Source: Lachnospiraceae bacterium (GTDB lineage: Bacteria; Bacillota_A; Clostridia; Lachnospirales; Lachnospiraceae). Taken from it: a DNA stretch of 9,009 nt. Positions 1 through 6,109 of the stretch are shown here, in pieces. Position 1 is the stretch's first letter. Each line of letters opens with the position of its first letter. The notes beneath the pieces are model-generated. The model was not told the DNA's origin. It did no database searches and saw nothing but the letters and a program-made list of their open reading frames with translations. The DNA is taken from assembly GCA_003446335.1 (NCBI GenBank), contig DMAZ01000248.1, positions 1 through 9,009 on the forward strand. Reading direction: 5' to 3'. The position numbers and the translations under genes are program-made.

Positions 1-976
1 ACAGCGCGTTCCATGCCTTGCCCTGAAGCTTGTACTGCCACTTCGAAAAAGCCCTCTTCAGCTTTCTCAGGCTGAAACGGTGCCATACGTACTCTGTCAG
101 AATGCAGTCGGCCATCATGGTGTCGAACTGGATCATCATATCAAGGACACGGTCATCGCCGGTTATGTATTTCAGTGCTGTGCTTACAGGTGTCATCGGC
201 GCCTCGCCGATCTGGACTGCATTATATTCTCTTGCGACTTTCCGGAATTCCGTTAGATAGTCCATGAGCTTCGGACCGTCCTTATAGTAGGGAAGTCCGT
301 TGATGGCCGGAAGAAAAGAAAGCCCGTCGGGAAGTTCTTCCACTTTGGAGATAAAGGTGATTACATCCTCACGGAAACCGTCCACGCCCATATCCAGCCA
401 GAAGCGCATGATATCCTTCACTTCCTGCCTGACGCGCGGATTATCCATATTGAGGTCGGGCTGCTTTCTGGCAAATACATGAAGATAGTACTGATCTCTC
501 TCCTCACAGTACTCCCAGGCAAGACCTTCGAACTGACTGAACCAGTTGTTGGGGGGCAGCCTTTTTCCGTTTATCGTACGCGGGTCTCTCCAAATATAGT
601 AATCACTGTAAGGATTGTCTTTGCTTTTGCGGCTTTCCAGGAACCATTTATGTTCATCGGAGGTGTGGTTGATGACCAGGTCCATCAGGACATATAATCC
701 AAGCCGGTGAGCCTTATCCAGCACTTTTTTGAACTGGTCCAGCGTGCCGTAGTCGGGATGGATATCCCTGTAGTCGGAAATATCGTAACCGTAATCAGCG
801 TTCGGTGAGGGATAGATGGGAGAGAACCAGATTGCATCTACACCGATTGATTTAATATATTCAAGTTTATCATATACGCCGTAGAGGTCCCCGATTCCGT
901 CTCCATTGCCGTCAGCGAAGGAGCGGATCCAGATCTGGTAGAAGGACATGCGCCGAAAATCTCTATTTTTTTCCAT
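1..976 (-). CDS. GH13 alpha-glucosidase, oligo-1,6-glucosidase-like (3' end outside window)
   Basis: Retaining glycoside hydrolase of family 13 that would release glucose from short alpha-glucosides in the cytoplasm; no signal peptide is visible. 325 codons are present, and the 3' end of the gene lies beyond position 1. Family members are usually about 540-560 residues. Visible motifs are FYQIWIRSF near residue 12, a DGNGDGIGDL loop (22-31) like the metal-binding loop of oligo-1,6-glucosidases, conserved region I DLVINH (99-104), FARKQPDLN (168-176), region II GFREDV with nucleophile Asp204, and region III QIGEAP with acid/base Glu258. Region IV (NHD) would lie off the window. Val follows the nucleophile, as in enzymes that prefer alpha-1,6 links, where maltases tend to have Ala; so isomaltose, isomalto-oligosaccharides or sucrose-type substrates are plausible (inference). 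ATG at 976 follows the upstream glycosyltransferase stop by 5 nt and has an AAAGAG Shine-Dalgarno at 985-990, inside that gene's end. The pair is therefore probably one transcript with coupled translation. Confidence 0.93.
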   Translation of the reverse strand, partial: MEKNRDFRRMSFYQIWIRSFADGNGDGIGDLYGVYDKLEYIKSIGVDAIWFSPIYPSPNADYGYDISDYRDIHPDYGTLDQFKKVLDKAHRLGLYVLMDLVINHTSDEHKWFLESRKSKDNPYSDYYIWRDPRTINGKRLPPNNWFSQFEGLAWEYCEERDQYYLHVFARKQPDLNMDNPRVRQEVKDIMRFWLDMGVDGFREDVITFISKVEELPDGLSFLPAINGLPYYKDGPKLMDYLTEFRKVAREYNAVQIGEAPMTPVSTALKYITGDDRVLDMMIQFDTMMADCILTEYVWHRFSLRKLKRAFSKWQYKLQGKAWNAL

Positions 977-981
977 TGCGC

Positions 982-2631
982 TTACTCTTTGTCAGTCATG
1001 GAATTGTAGGCCTTCAGTTCTTCCTCGGTGGCGGTCCGGACTGTTTTCTTAATAGCGTCGGATGCATCGCTGAAGCTCTGCTTAATGGCAGCACCCTTCT
1101 CATTCATGGATTTCCTGATTTCAGAAGTCGTCTCATCGAAGGTCGTCTGCAGTTTCTGTGTAGATTCTTCCATAAAGCCCTGCAGTTTCTGTCTTGATTC
1201 CCCCAGACCCTGAAGGAACGGATTTATGGATGGATCCCTGCTCATCTTTTTACCGGCAGTAAGATCGTCGATGAAATTTCCGATTATTTCACCGGTCTCC
1301 TCGAAGTTGTCTCTCATGCCGATAGCCGTTTCCTGGAAATTATCGAAGAATTCATGACGGACCTGTCTCGCCTTATCGGAATGTTCCATGGTACTGGCGA
1401 CTGCCTGGATCAGATAATCGGTCATCTGGCGATGGCGCTGAGAGCCGATTCCCTTTCTGTAATTTTCAAGGACTACCTGATAACGGTCATACGCGACACC
1501 GACCGCATCCTTCCAGGACATATAGATTTCGTTCATGGCACGGTCACCCACTTCATGAAGATGCGGAATATCTCTGCAGGCTTCCTTTAGAAAAGCGGCC
1601 ATGGAGTCTGCATTTTCATCGATCGTAAATCCGTTTCGACCGTCTGTGACATCTTCCGCGGCGCAGGAACCCTTTATGAGGACGCTGGCAAGACCGCATG
1701 CGGCTGCTTCACGTACAACAAGGCCGTTTGTATCAAATGTCGACGGGAAAAGGAAGAGATCAGCTCTGGTGTTCCATGCACGGAGAACGTCACGATCATA
1801 AATCGGGCCGGTAAATATGCATTTGCCCGGGATTTCATTGTCATCCGTGAAACCGTAGTCCCGCGCCGTACGCTGCATCTCCTCCATATCGGGTCCTTTG
1901 CCTATAAAGACCATACGGAAGTCCTGACCGGAATCAGAGAGCTGCTTTAGTGCGTCGAGGATGATCGGAATACCTTTGTAAGTAATAATTCGTCCGACGA
2001 ACAGGAACATCGGAATCCCTTCGGGCAGATCGTATCCTTCTGTAGCTTTGGCGACATCCTCGTCTGCGACCCGGCCTCTGTCGAAGTCCACGCCATTGTT
2101 CATGACGATATAGTCGCCTCTGTATCCGAGGGCTTTCAGACTTTCACCGGCACCCCGGCTCACGACCCAGATATCGTCACATGCCTCAATGTTGCTTACC
2201 ATGGCTTTAATGCTTTCGTCTGCCATGGGTTTGAGCTTGAAAACACGTCTAAGGTCTATATCATACTTGGTGTGATAAGTAAAAACGATCGGCGCCCCTG
2301 TCCGTTCCCGAAGCAGACGGGAGATAATTGTCGCTGTGGCCGGGCAGTGCGAGTGAATAATATCAGGGGCAAATGCCGCCAGTGCGGAGACCTCCTTCTC
2401 AGCCAGTGGATTGCCTGTCCTGTATCCGTTGGCACTGGCAGCGGTATCGAAGCTCTCATAGGCGATGACAGGATAGTCATATCCGTGATAGTTTGCATTC
2501 GGGTATCGGGGAGTGCCCACAATGACCTGACTTCCGAAATCTTTCTGCAGATAATTCGCGTAATTGATCACGACATTGGCTACCCCATCCAGGACCGGAG
2601 GGAAGGACTCGTTCATCAGACATACTTTCAT
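982..2631 (-). CDS. GT4 glycosyltransferase, glycolipid-synthase-like, with repeat-rich C-terminal tail
   Basis: GT-B fold glycosyltransferase of family 4, resembling the 1,2-diacylglycerol glucosyltransferases that act at the inner face of the membrane. The core is roughly residues 1-395. It has an N-terminal ESFPPVLDGVANVV segment (8-21), HSHCP (93-97), TYHTKYD (118-124), NNGVD (178-182), FVGRIITYKG (211-220, with the Arg and Lys that bind the sugar-nucleotide phosphates) and an EX7E-type site in which the first acid is Asp (Asp300, Glu308). A tail of about 150 residues follows (395-549), longer than the usual 370-400 residue enzymes. It is highly charged and predicted helical, with six 11-residue repeats at 479-544. 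Start ATG at 2631 has an AAGGAG Shine-Dalgarno at 2638-2643, six nt away. It sits first in a likely operon with the GH13 gene. Donor (probably UDP-glucose) and acceptor (probably diacylglycerol) are inferred from the family; a cell-wall or other lipid acceptor is possible. Confidence 0.88.
   Translation of the reverse strand: MKVCLMNESFPPVLDGVANVVINYANYLQKDFGSQVIVGTPRYPNANYHGYDYPVIAYESFDTAASANGYRTGNPLAEKEVSALAAFAPDIIHSHCPATATIISRLLRERTGAPIVFTYHTKYDIDLRRVFKLKPMADESIKAMVSNIEACDDIWVVSRGAGESLKALGYRGDYIVMNNGVDFDRGRVADEDVAKATEGYDLPEGIPMFLFVGRIITYKGIPIILDALKQLSDSGQDFRMVFIGKGPDMEEMQRTARDYGFTDDNEIPGKCIFTGPIYDRDVLRAWNTRADLFLFPSTFDTNGLVVREAAACGLASVLIKGSCAAEDVTDGRNGFTIDENADSMAAFLKEACRDIPHLHEVGDRAMNEIYMSWKDAVGVAYDRYQVVLENYRKGIGSQRHRQMTDYLIQAVASTMEHSDKARQVRHEFFDNFQETAIGMRDNFEETGEIIGNFIDDLTAGKKMSRDPSINPFLQGLGESRQKLQGFMEESTQKLQTTFDETTSEIRKSMNEKGAAIKQSFSDASDAIKKTVRTATEEELKAYNSMTDKE
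1000..1197 (-). repeat. Six tandem 11-residue (33-nt) protein repeats in the glycosyltransferase tail
   Basis: Residues 479-544 of the glycosyltransferase divide into six blocks of exactly 11 residues: SRQKLQGFMEE, STQKLQTTFDE, TTSEIRKSMNE, KGAAIKQSFSD, ASDAIKKTVRT and ATEEELKAYNS. In five of the six, a Leu or Ile at position 5 and a hydrophobic residue at position 9 recur with an acidic or polar end. The repeats have diverged at DNA level. Eleven-residue periodicity is typical of extended amphipathic helices that lie on membranes or form 11/3 coiled coils. Looser versions (DNFQET, DNFEET, GNFIDD) occur earlier, near residues 430-455, at spacings of 11 and 10. A membrane-anchoring role is inference. 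Confidence 0.75.
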
Positions 2632-2666
2632 AAGAGACTCCTTGCTTTGGTATATTATAATGATAT

Positions 2667-2679
2667 GTTTATTATAAAC
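2667..2679. promoter_or_regulatory. Perfect 13-bp dyad overlapping the GT4 promoter -10
   Basis: GTTTAT, a single T, then ATAAAC make an exact inverted repeat covering the -10 hexamer of the candidate glycosyltransferase promoter. Such a position suits a repressor operator. It is AT-rich, so chance is a real alternative. Confidence 0.3.
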
Positions 2680-2700
2680 CAGGAAAAGCCTTTATTTCCA
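2671..2700 (-). promoter_or_regulatory. Candidate promoter of the GT4-GH13 operon
   Basis: On the minus strand a perfect TATAAT (-10) lies at 2676-2671 and a TGGAAA (-35, four of six consensus bases) at 2700-2695, with an 18-nt spacer. It would start transcripts near 2664 and give a leader of about 33 nt ending in the AAGGAG ribosome binding site. A second TATAAT lies at 2659-2654 but has no good -35. Confidence 0.5.
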
Positions 2701-2716
2701 TTCTTACGTTAAGAAT
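2700..2716. promoter_or_regulatory. 7-bp inverted repeat at the -35 edge of the GT4 promoter
   Basis: ATTCTTA, CGT, TAAGAAT form 7-bp arms around a 3-nt centre. The element begins at the outer edge of the candidate -35 box, a place where an activator or repressor could bind. It has no T-run on either side that would make it a terminator. Confidence 0.3.
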
Positions 2717-2864
2717 TTAAAAGAACGGACCATGACCCCGCCTGCTGATTCTGCGGAAGCCTTATGACTTCTGTCATTTCAGGCAGCCATCTTGTAACGA
2801 AATGCAGATAAAGTGCATTTTAAATAGAAAAATCTTTTTCTTAAAGTATTAATAATCCGGTCTA

Positions 2865-2873
2865 TGGTATAAT
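2865..2873 (+). promoter_or_regulatory. Extended -10 promoter for the C26 hydrolase gene
   Basis: TGG followed by a perfect TATAAT (2868-2873) is an extended -10 element. No good -35 occurs at 17 nt; the nearest is TTAAAG at 2841-2846 with a 21-nt gap. An extended -10 can act without a strong -35. Transcription would begin near 2880, giving a leader of about 54 nt. Confidence 0.6.
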
Positions 2874-2933
2874 TTTACTAATTGCAATGTAATAAAATAG
2901 ACAGCTGTTTAGTTGGGTGAGGGACTATTTATA

Positions 2934-3617
2934 ATGAGACAGATCAGAATCGCTATCCCCTGCGAAAAGAAGAAACAAAATAATTATATTGATGCTATTT
3001 ATCACCTCGGAGAAGTTGCTGAAGTTGTGGACAGGACCTTTAACATCGATGCATTCGATGGGCTCTTACTGCCGGGAGGATACGATGTTTCACCGGAGCG
3101 ATACGGAGAAAGAACCGCGGAGAATGTCTTAACGAACCCGGTACTCGATGAACTTCAGTTTTATGTATTGGATTGTTTTGTTAGGGCAGGAAAGCCGGTC
3201 CTCGGTATATGCAGGGGACATCAGCTGCTAAATGTTTATTTCGGAGGAACCCTTATTCAGGATATAGACGGCGCATGCAAAGCGGTGCATACACCGGATG
3301 ACTGGAAGAATGACAAGGTCCATATGACAAGAACGGACAGGACATCCTGGCTTGCGAAGCTCTACGGAAAGACAGAGATCATCACCAACAGTGCCCACCA
3401 TCAGGCCGTCAAGAAGATTGGGGACGGGTTGGAAGCCTGCCAGTGGGGAGAAGACGGTCTGATCGAGGCATGCTTCCACAGGGATCTGCCGATCATTTCT
3501 GTTCAGTGGCATCCTGAGCGTATGTGTTTCGATCACGCAAGAAGTGATACAGACTGCGGAATGAGAGTATTTTATCAGCTGCTTGAATTGTGCCGCAGGG
3601 ACAGGCATCAGGATTGA
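2934..3617 (+). CDS. Class I glutamine amidotransferase-like hydrolase, gamma-glutamyl-GABA hydrolase (C26) family
   Basis: Cytoplasmic hydrolase of the peptidase C26 / PuuD-like family, which cleaves gamma-glutamyl amide bonds such as gamma-glutamyl-GABA with a Cys-His-Glu triad. Visible motifs are the LLLPGGYDVSPERYGE segment (44-59), the nucleophile elbow GICRGHQ with Cys93, the HTP segment near 119-121, SAHHQAVK (153-160), and QWHPE with His193 and Glu195. It is 227 residues, slightly shorter than the usual 240-255, because the N-terminal part before PGG is compact. The ATG at 2934 is preferred: GAGGG at 2919-2923 lies 10 nt upstream, whereas the alternative TTG at 2913 has no ribosome binding site. 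It appears to be a single-gene transcript, ending 190 nt before the next start. No polyamine (puu) gene or synthetase neighbour is visible, so the natural gamma-glutamyl substrate is unknown; peptidoglycan-derived or folate-type gamma-glutamyl compounds are other options. Confidence 0.9.
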   Translation: MRQIRIAIPCEKKKQNNYIDAIYHLGEVAEVVDRTFNIDAFDGLLLPGGYDVSPERYGERTAENVLTNPVLDELQFYVLDCFVRAGKPVLGICRGHQLLNVYFGGTLIQDIDGACKAVHTPDDWKNDKVHMTRTDRTSWLAKLYGKTEIITNSAHHQAVKKIGDGLEACQWGEDGLIEACFHRDLPIISVQWHPERMCFDHARSDTDCGMRVFYQLLELCRRDRHQD

Positions 3618-3648
3618 AAAACAGCGTGCTTTTGCGTTCAAGTTTGTA

Positions 3649-3654
3649 TATAAT
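3649..3654 (+). promoter_or_regulatory. Candidate -10 box of the first GH32 gene
   Basis: A perfect TATAAT lies just after the C26 stop codon. The -35 is poor (TGCTTT at 3627-3632 with a 16-nt spacer). It would give an unusually long leader of about 147 nt before the chosen start at 3808. I see no terminator between the C26 stop at 3617 and this box, so read-through from C26 is also possible. Confidence 0.4.
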
Positions 3655-3717
3655 GAGAGATATAAAGCAGAACAAGACTGGAATTCTGACGCAGAATGAA
3701 TAATTAGCAGTAACTTC

Positions 3718-3754
3718 CCACATCATGATCAGATTGTCCGCAGATCGTATGTGG
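3718..3754 (+). other. Imperfect hairpin in the leader of the first GH32 gene
   Basis: CCACAT (3718-3723) pairs with ATGTGG (3749-3754), and inside it GATC (3727-3730) with GATC (3743-3746). The two stems are separated by a small internal loop, and the apical loop is 12 nt. No T-run follows, so it is not an intrinsic terminator. It does not match a riboswitch I recognise. It may be an operator or an RNA structure in the long leader. Confidence 0.3.
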
Positions 3755-3807
3755 AAAGATTGAGTAATTGACAACGTAAATCAGATATGAAAGGCCACAG
3801 GTGCACC

Positions 3808-5394
3808 ATGGAATTTAAAAAACTGGAAGTTAATACACGATACAAGCAGGCTTATCATGCAGATGTTTCCGCCGGCTGGTCCAACGACCCCAACGGAATG
3901 ATTTATTATAACGGAAAGGCACATCTCTTTTTTCAGCATTATCCTCATCAGGCGTCATGGGGTACCATGCACTGGGGGCATTATGTGACAGATGATTTCA
4001 TCAAGTGGGAAGAACTTCCCATCGCCCTTGTTCCGGATGAGAATTATGAACAGATCTGCGGATGCTGTTCGGGGAATGCGATAGAGATCGACGGAGAACT
4101 CTACCTCATGTATACTGCAGCGCAGCCTGACCGGCAGAGGCAGTGTTTCGCGATCTCCACCGATGGAGGTGTGACATTCTCCAAAGTAAAGAATAACCCG
4201 ATTCTTCGTTCCGAGCAGCTCTCTGATGAGGTCGCGAAAAGTGATTTCCGGGATCCGAAGCCTTTCCGCAGAGGGGGATGGTTCTATTGTCTGGCCGGAA
4301 CCAGAATTGTTGATCCGAATAAACCCCAGCCGGAAGGTGAAATGTATTCGACGTATCTGCGATATATCAGCGGTGCCCCGTCTATGAGTTTTGATCCCGA
4401 TGGAACGATTTCCGGAAAAGTCTCGGAATTTACGGTCGAGCCTGCGAACGGCTACGGCAATATGATCCTTTTCCGTTCCAGAGATCTTTATCACTGGGAG
4501 TATCTGGGCAAGCTCATCGAGAAGACGGAAGGGTTCAGCGAGGAGTATTTTAAGCTGAACGGAGTTTATGAATGCCCGGATTATCTCAATTTCGGAGATA
4601 CGGACGTCATACTTGCCAGCCCCCAGAATCTTCCGAAGGACGGCAATAATTATGAAAATATTCATTCCTCGCTCGCAATCATCGGGAAGCTGGATTTTGA
4701 GACAGGTCATTTCGAGATCCGGAATTTTCAGGAGCTGGATGCCGGCTTTGACTTTTATGCTCCTCAGAATCTTCATATGCCGGATGGCCGCAACATTATG
4801 ATCGCATGGAAGGAAATGTGGGATCGTTCATATCCGACGCAGGAAGACAACTGGGCAGGTTCCTATACGCTGCCGCGTGAACTGACACTGAAGGATGGCA
4901 GAGTATATCAGGCTCCGGTTCGTGAGATCGAGAAGTATCATGCCAACAAAGTGGAGGTTTCCAATCTGGTCATAAGAGACGAAAGTGTTCCGGTTCCGGG
5001 AATAGAGGGGAACAAGATCGATCTCAAGGTGCGCTTCAGGTTGAAGGATGCATCCGCAGCAGGCATTCGCTTCTATAAAGGGGGCGAACACGAGACCATC
5101 GTCCGCTATGATCGTCAGGCAGGCTGTGTTACCATGGATCGTACGAACTCAGGCATACCGCTCAGGGGCAAGGAGGATGATGTGAATGTCCGTACCTGTG
5201 ATGTCGAAAAGACGGATGAAATTGAACTCAGAGTCTTTTTGGACGTATGCTCCGCGGAGGTGTTCATCAACGATGGAAGGTATACGATCACGGGAAATAT
5301 GTATCCTGATCCTGATGATATCGGAGTAGAATTCTTTGCGGAAGGCGGAGAGGCTGCCGTCTCTGCAGTTAAGTATGATATTGTCGTTGAATAA
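3808..5394 (+). CDS. GH32 beta-fructofuranosidase / fructan hydrolase with extended loop
   Basis: Retaining family 32 glycosidase expected to hydrolyse sucrose, sucrose-6-phosphate or fructo-oligosaccharides; no signal peptide, so probably cytoplasmic. The five-bladed propeller carries WSNDPNG (24-30) with nucleophile Asp27, CGCCSGNA (84-91), FRDPK with transition-state stabiliser Asp149, YECPD with acid/base Glu255, and DFYAPQ (315-320). The C-terminal beta-sandwich includes PGIEG and SAEVFINDG. The spacing from Asp149 to Glu255 is 106 residues, against 55 in the other GH32 gene here, so roughly 50 residues are inserted after the FRDP strand (about 164-214). Ser replaces the usual Met in WMNDPNG. 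The ATG at 3808 is preferred because AGGTG and GAAAGG precede it; the in-frame ATG at 3787, adding 7 residues, has no ribosome binding site. The chorismate mutase gene follows after 63 nt. Exact substrate cannot be read from the sequence. Confidence 0.92.
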   Translation: MEFKKLEVNTRYKQAYHADVSAGWSNDPNGMIYYNGKAHLFFQHYPHQASWGTMHWGHYVTDDFIKWEELPIALVPDENYEQICGCCSGNAIEIDGELYLMYTAAQPDRQRQCFAISTDGGVTFSKVKNNPILRSEQLSDEVAKSDFRDPKPFRRGGWFYCLAGTRIVDPNKPQPEGEMYSTYLRYISGAPSMSFDPDGTISGKVSEFTVEPANGYGNMILFRSRDLYHWEYLGKLIEKTEGFSEEYFKLNGVYECPDYLNFGDTDVILASPQNLPKDGNNYENIHSSLAIIGKLDFETGHFEIRNFQELDAGFDFYAPQNLHMPDGRNIMIAWKEMWDRSYPTQEDNWAGSYTLPRELTLKDGRVYQAPVREIEKYHANKVEVSNLVIRDESVPVPGIEGNKIDLKVRFRLKDASAAGIRFYKGGEHETIVRYDRQAGCVTMDRTNSGIPLRGKEDDVNVRTCDVEKTDEIELRVFLDVCSAEVFINDGRYTITGNMYPDPDDIGVEFFAEGGEAAVSAVKYDIVVE

Positions 5395-5416
5395 AAGTAT
5401 TGCTAAAAGCAGGGCA

Positions 5417-5434
5417 CTGTTCCTGACAGAACAG
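5417..5434 (+). other. Short hairpin between the first GH32 and chorismate mutase genes
   Basis: CTGTTC, a 6-nt loop CTGACA, and GAACAG form a perfect 6-bp stem ending three nt before the AGAGGA sequence that precedes the chorismate mutase gene. There is no U-run after it, so it should not terminate. A role in mRNA processing or in tuning translation of the downstream gene is possible but unproven. Confidence 0.35.
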
Positions 5435-5457
5435 AAAGAGGAATTATAGAATACGAA

Positions 5458-6033
5458 ATGGAAGTGCAGACACTGACGGAAGTACGACGGGAAATAGATG
5501 AAATCGATCCTGAAATCAGGGAGCTTTTGATGCGAAGACTCGACTGTTCCCGCAAGGTGGCCCATGCCAAGCTCAAGTCAGGTGATATTACAATATACAG
5601 AGCTGACCGGGAGAAAGAAATCCTGAAAAGACTCGGCAACGAGGTGCCGGATGATCGAAGGGACGGATATCTTGCCGTGGTGCGTAAGATCATGGAGACG
5701 AGCCGTATGTATCAGTACGGGATCATCTATGATCGTCTCGAAGGAGTATTTGAAAAGATTTCGGAAGGAATCGAGATTCCGGAGAATGCTGATCGTGTGA
5801 AGATTCTTCTTACCAGACCCAATCGGCCGAACGCCATGTCATCGATCCTCGCCATGATAGGAGATTACGGATATAACATGGAGAAGATGCTGCTCATAAA
5901 AGATGACGCGGAGAAAGGAACGGTTACGTTCGAGCTGACTATTCTCGGGGATCTGAATACGGAGCATATGAAGAAACTCATGTTCCAGCTTTCCATGGAG
6001 AGCGGGGAATTCCGTATTCTTGAAGTCCGGTAA
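5458..6033 (+). CDS. AroQ-class chorismate mutase fused to an ACT-like domain (no prephenate dehydratase)
   Basis: Residues 1-90 form an all-helical AroQ chorismate mutase, which converts chorismate to prephenate for phenylalanine and tyrosine synthesis. Aligned by eye to the E. coli P-protein mutase domain, the active-site residues appear kept: Arg10, Arg27, Lys38, Arg51, Glu52 and Gln86 (E. coli Arg11, Arg28, Lys39, Arg51, Glu52, Gln88), but the E. coli Asp48 position is Arg48. After a linker of about 20 residues, 113-191 reads like an ACT domain: VKILLTRPNRPNAM, then IGDYGYNMEKM, a TVTFELTILG strand and FRILEVR. In P-proteins a dehydratase domain of about 180 residues lies between these two parts; here it is absent. 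Length is 191, against 85-100 for a bare mutase. The only Shine-Dalgarno-like run, AGAGGA (5437-5442), is 15 nt from ATG 5458, which is long. It probably shares a transcript with the GH32 gene upstream, an odd partner. Confidence 0.85.
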   Translation: MEVQTLTEVRREIDEIDPEIRELLMRRLDCSRKVAHAKLKSGDITIYRADREKEILKRLGNEVPDDRRDGYLAVVRKIMETSRMYQYGIIYDRLEGVFEKISEGIEIPENADRVKILLTRPNRPNAMSSILAMIGDYGYNMEKMLLIKDDAEKGTVTFELTILGDLNTEHMKKLMFQLSMESGEFRILEVR

Positions 6034-6055
6034 GAAATGCGCAGCATCAGGATGT

Positions 6056-6104
6056 GCGGGGATTCGATCTGAAGGGTGCCGGCTGACGCCGTTTTGAATC
6101 CCGC
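6056..6104 (+). other. GC-rich stem in the 3' region after chorismate mutase
   Basis: GCGGGGATTC (6056-6065) pairs with GAATCCCGC (6096-6104), leaving one bulged G. The loop of about 30 nt contains a small GGC-TGAC-GCC hairpin at 6081-6090. A perfect 10-bp palindrome TCCCGCGGGA (6099-6108) overlaps its right arm. It lies between the stop codon and the strong terminator; function unknown. Confidence 0.35.
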
Positions 6105-6109
6105 GGGAG

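Larger units (their letters stand above)
2632..2933. other. 302-nt divergent intergenic region
   Basis: Non-coding space between the divergent glycosyltransferase and C26 hydrolase genes. It holds the promoter of each and four short dyads: 2667-2679, 2700-2716, 2764-2777 (ATGAC, TTCT, GTCAT) and 2800-2820 (AAATGCA, 7 nt, TGCATTT). GCCTG at 2740-2744 can also pair with CAGGC at 2780-2784 around the third dyad. The last dyad is centred about 70 nt upstream of the expected start of the C26 transcript. I see no credible small gene or known riboswitch here. Confidence 0.6.

Noticed and set aside
2632..2933. Riboswitch or sRNA in the divergent gap
   Set aside because: Only short dyads were seen; no conserved riboswitch core or internal terminator is recognisable.
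3725..3763. 12-codon mini-ORF (MIRLSADRMWKD) in the GH32 leader
   Set aside because: No ribosome binding site and no run of regulatory codons; it lies inside the hairpin and is better explained by chance.
3493..3774. 93-codon minus-strand frame with a hydrophobic stretch
   Set aside because: It overlaps the end of the C26 gene and the GH32 promoter and leader; no start signal, and its hydrophobic residues come from AT-rich DNA.
3618..3807. CcpA-type cre site near the GH32 promoter
   Set aside because: I looked for TGnAAnCGnTnnCA-like sequences and found none with an adequate match.
3955..4776. 273-codon minus-strand frame opposite the first GH32 gene
   Set aside because: Shadow of a gene whose catalytic motifs are plainly on the plus strand.
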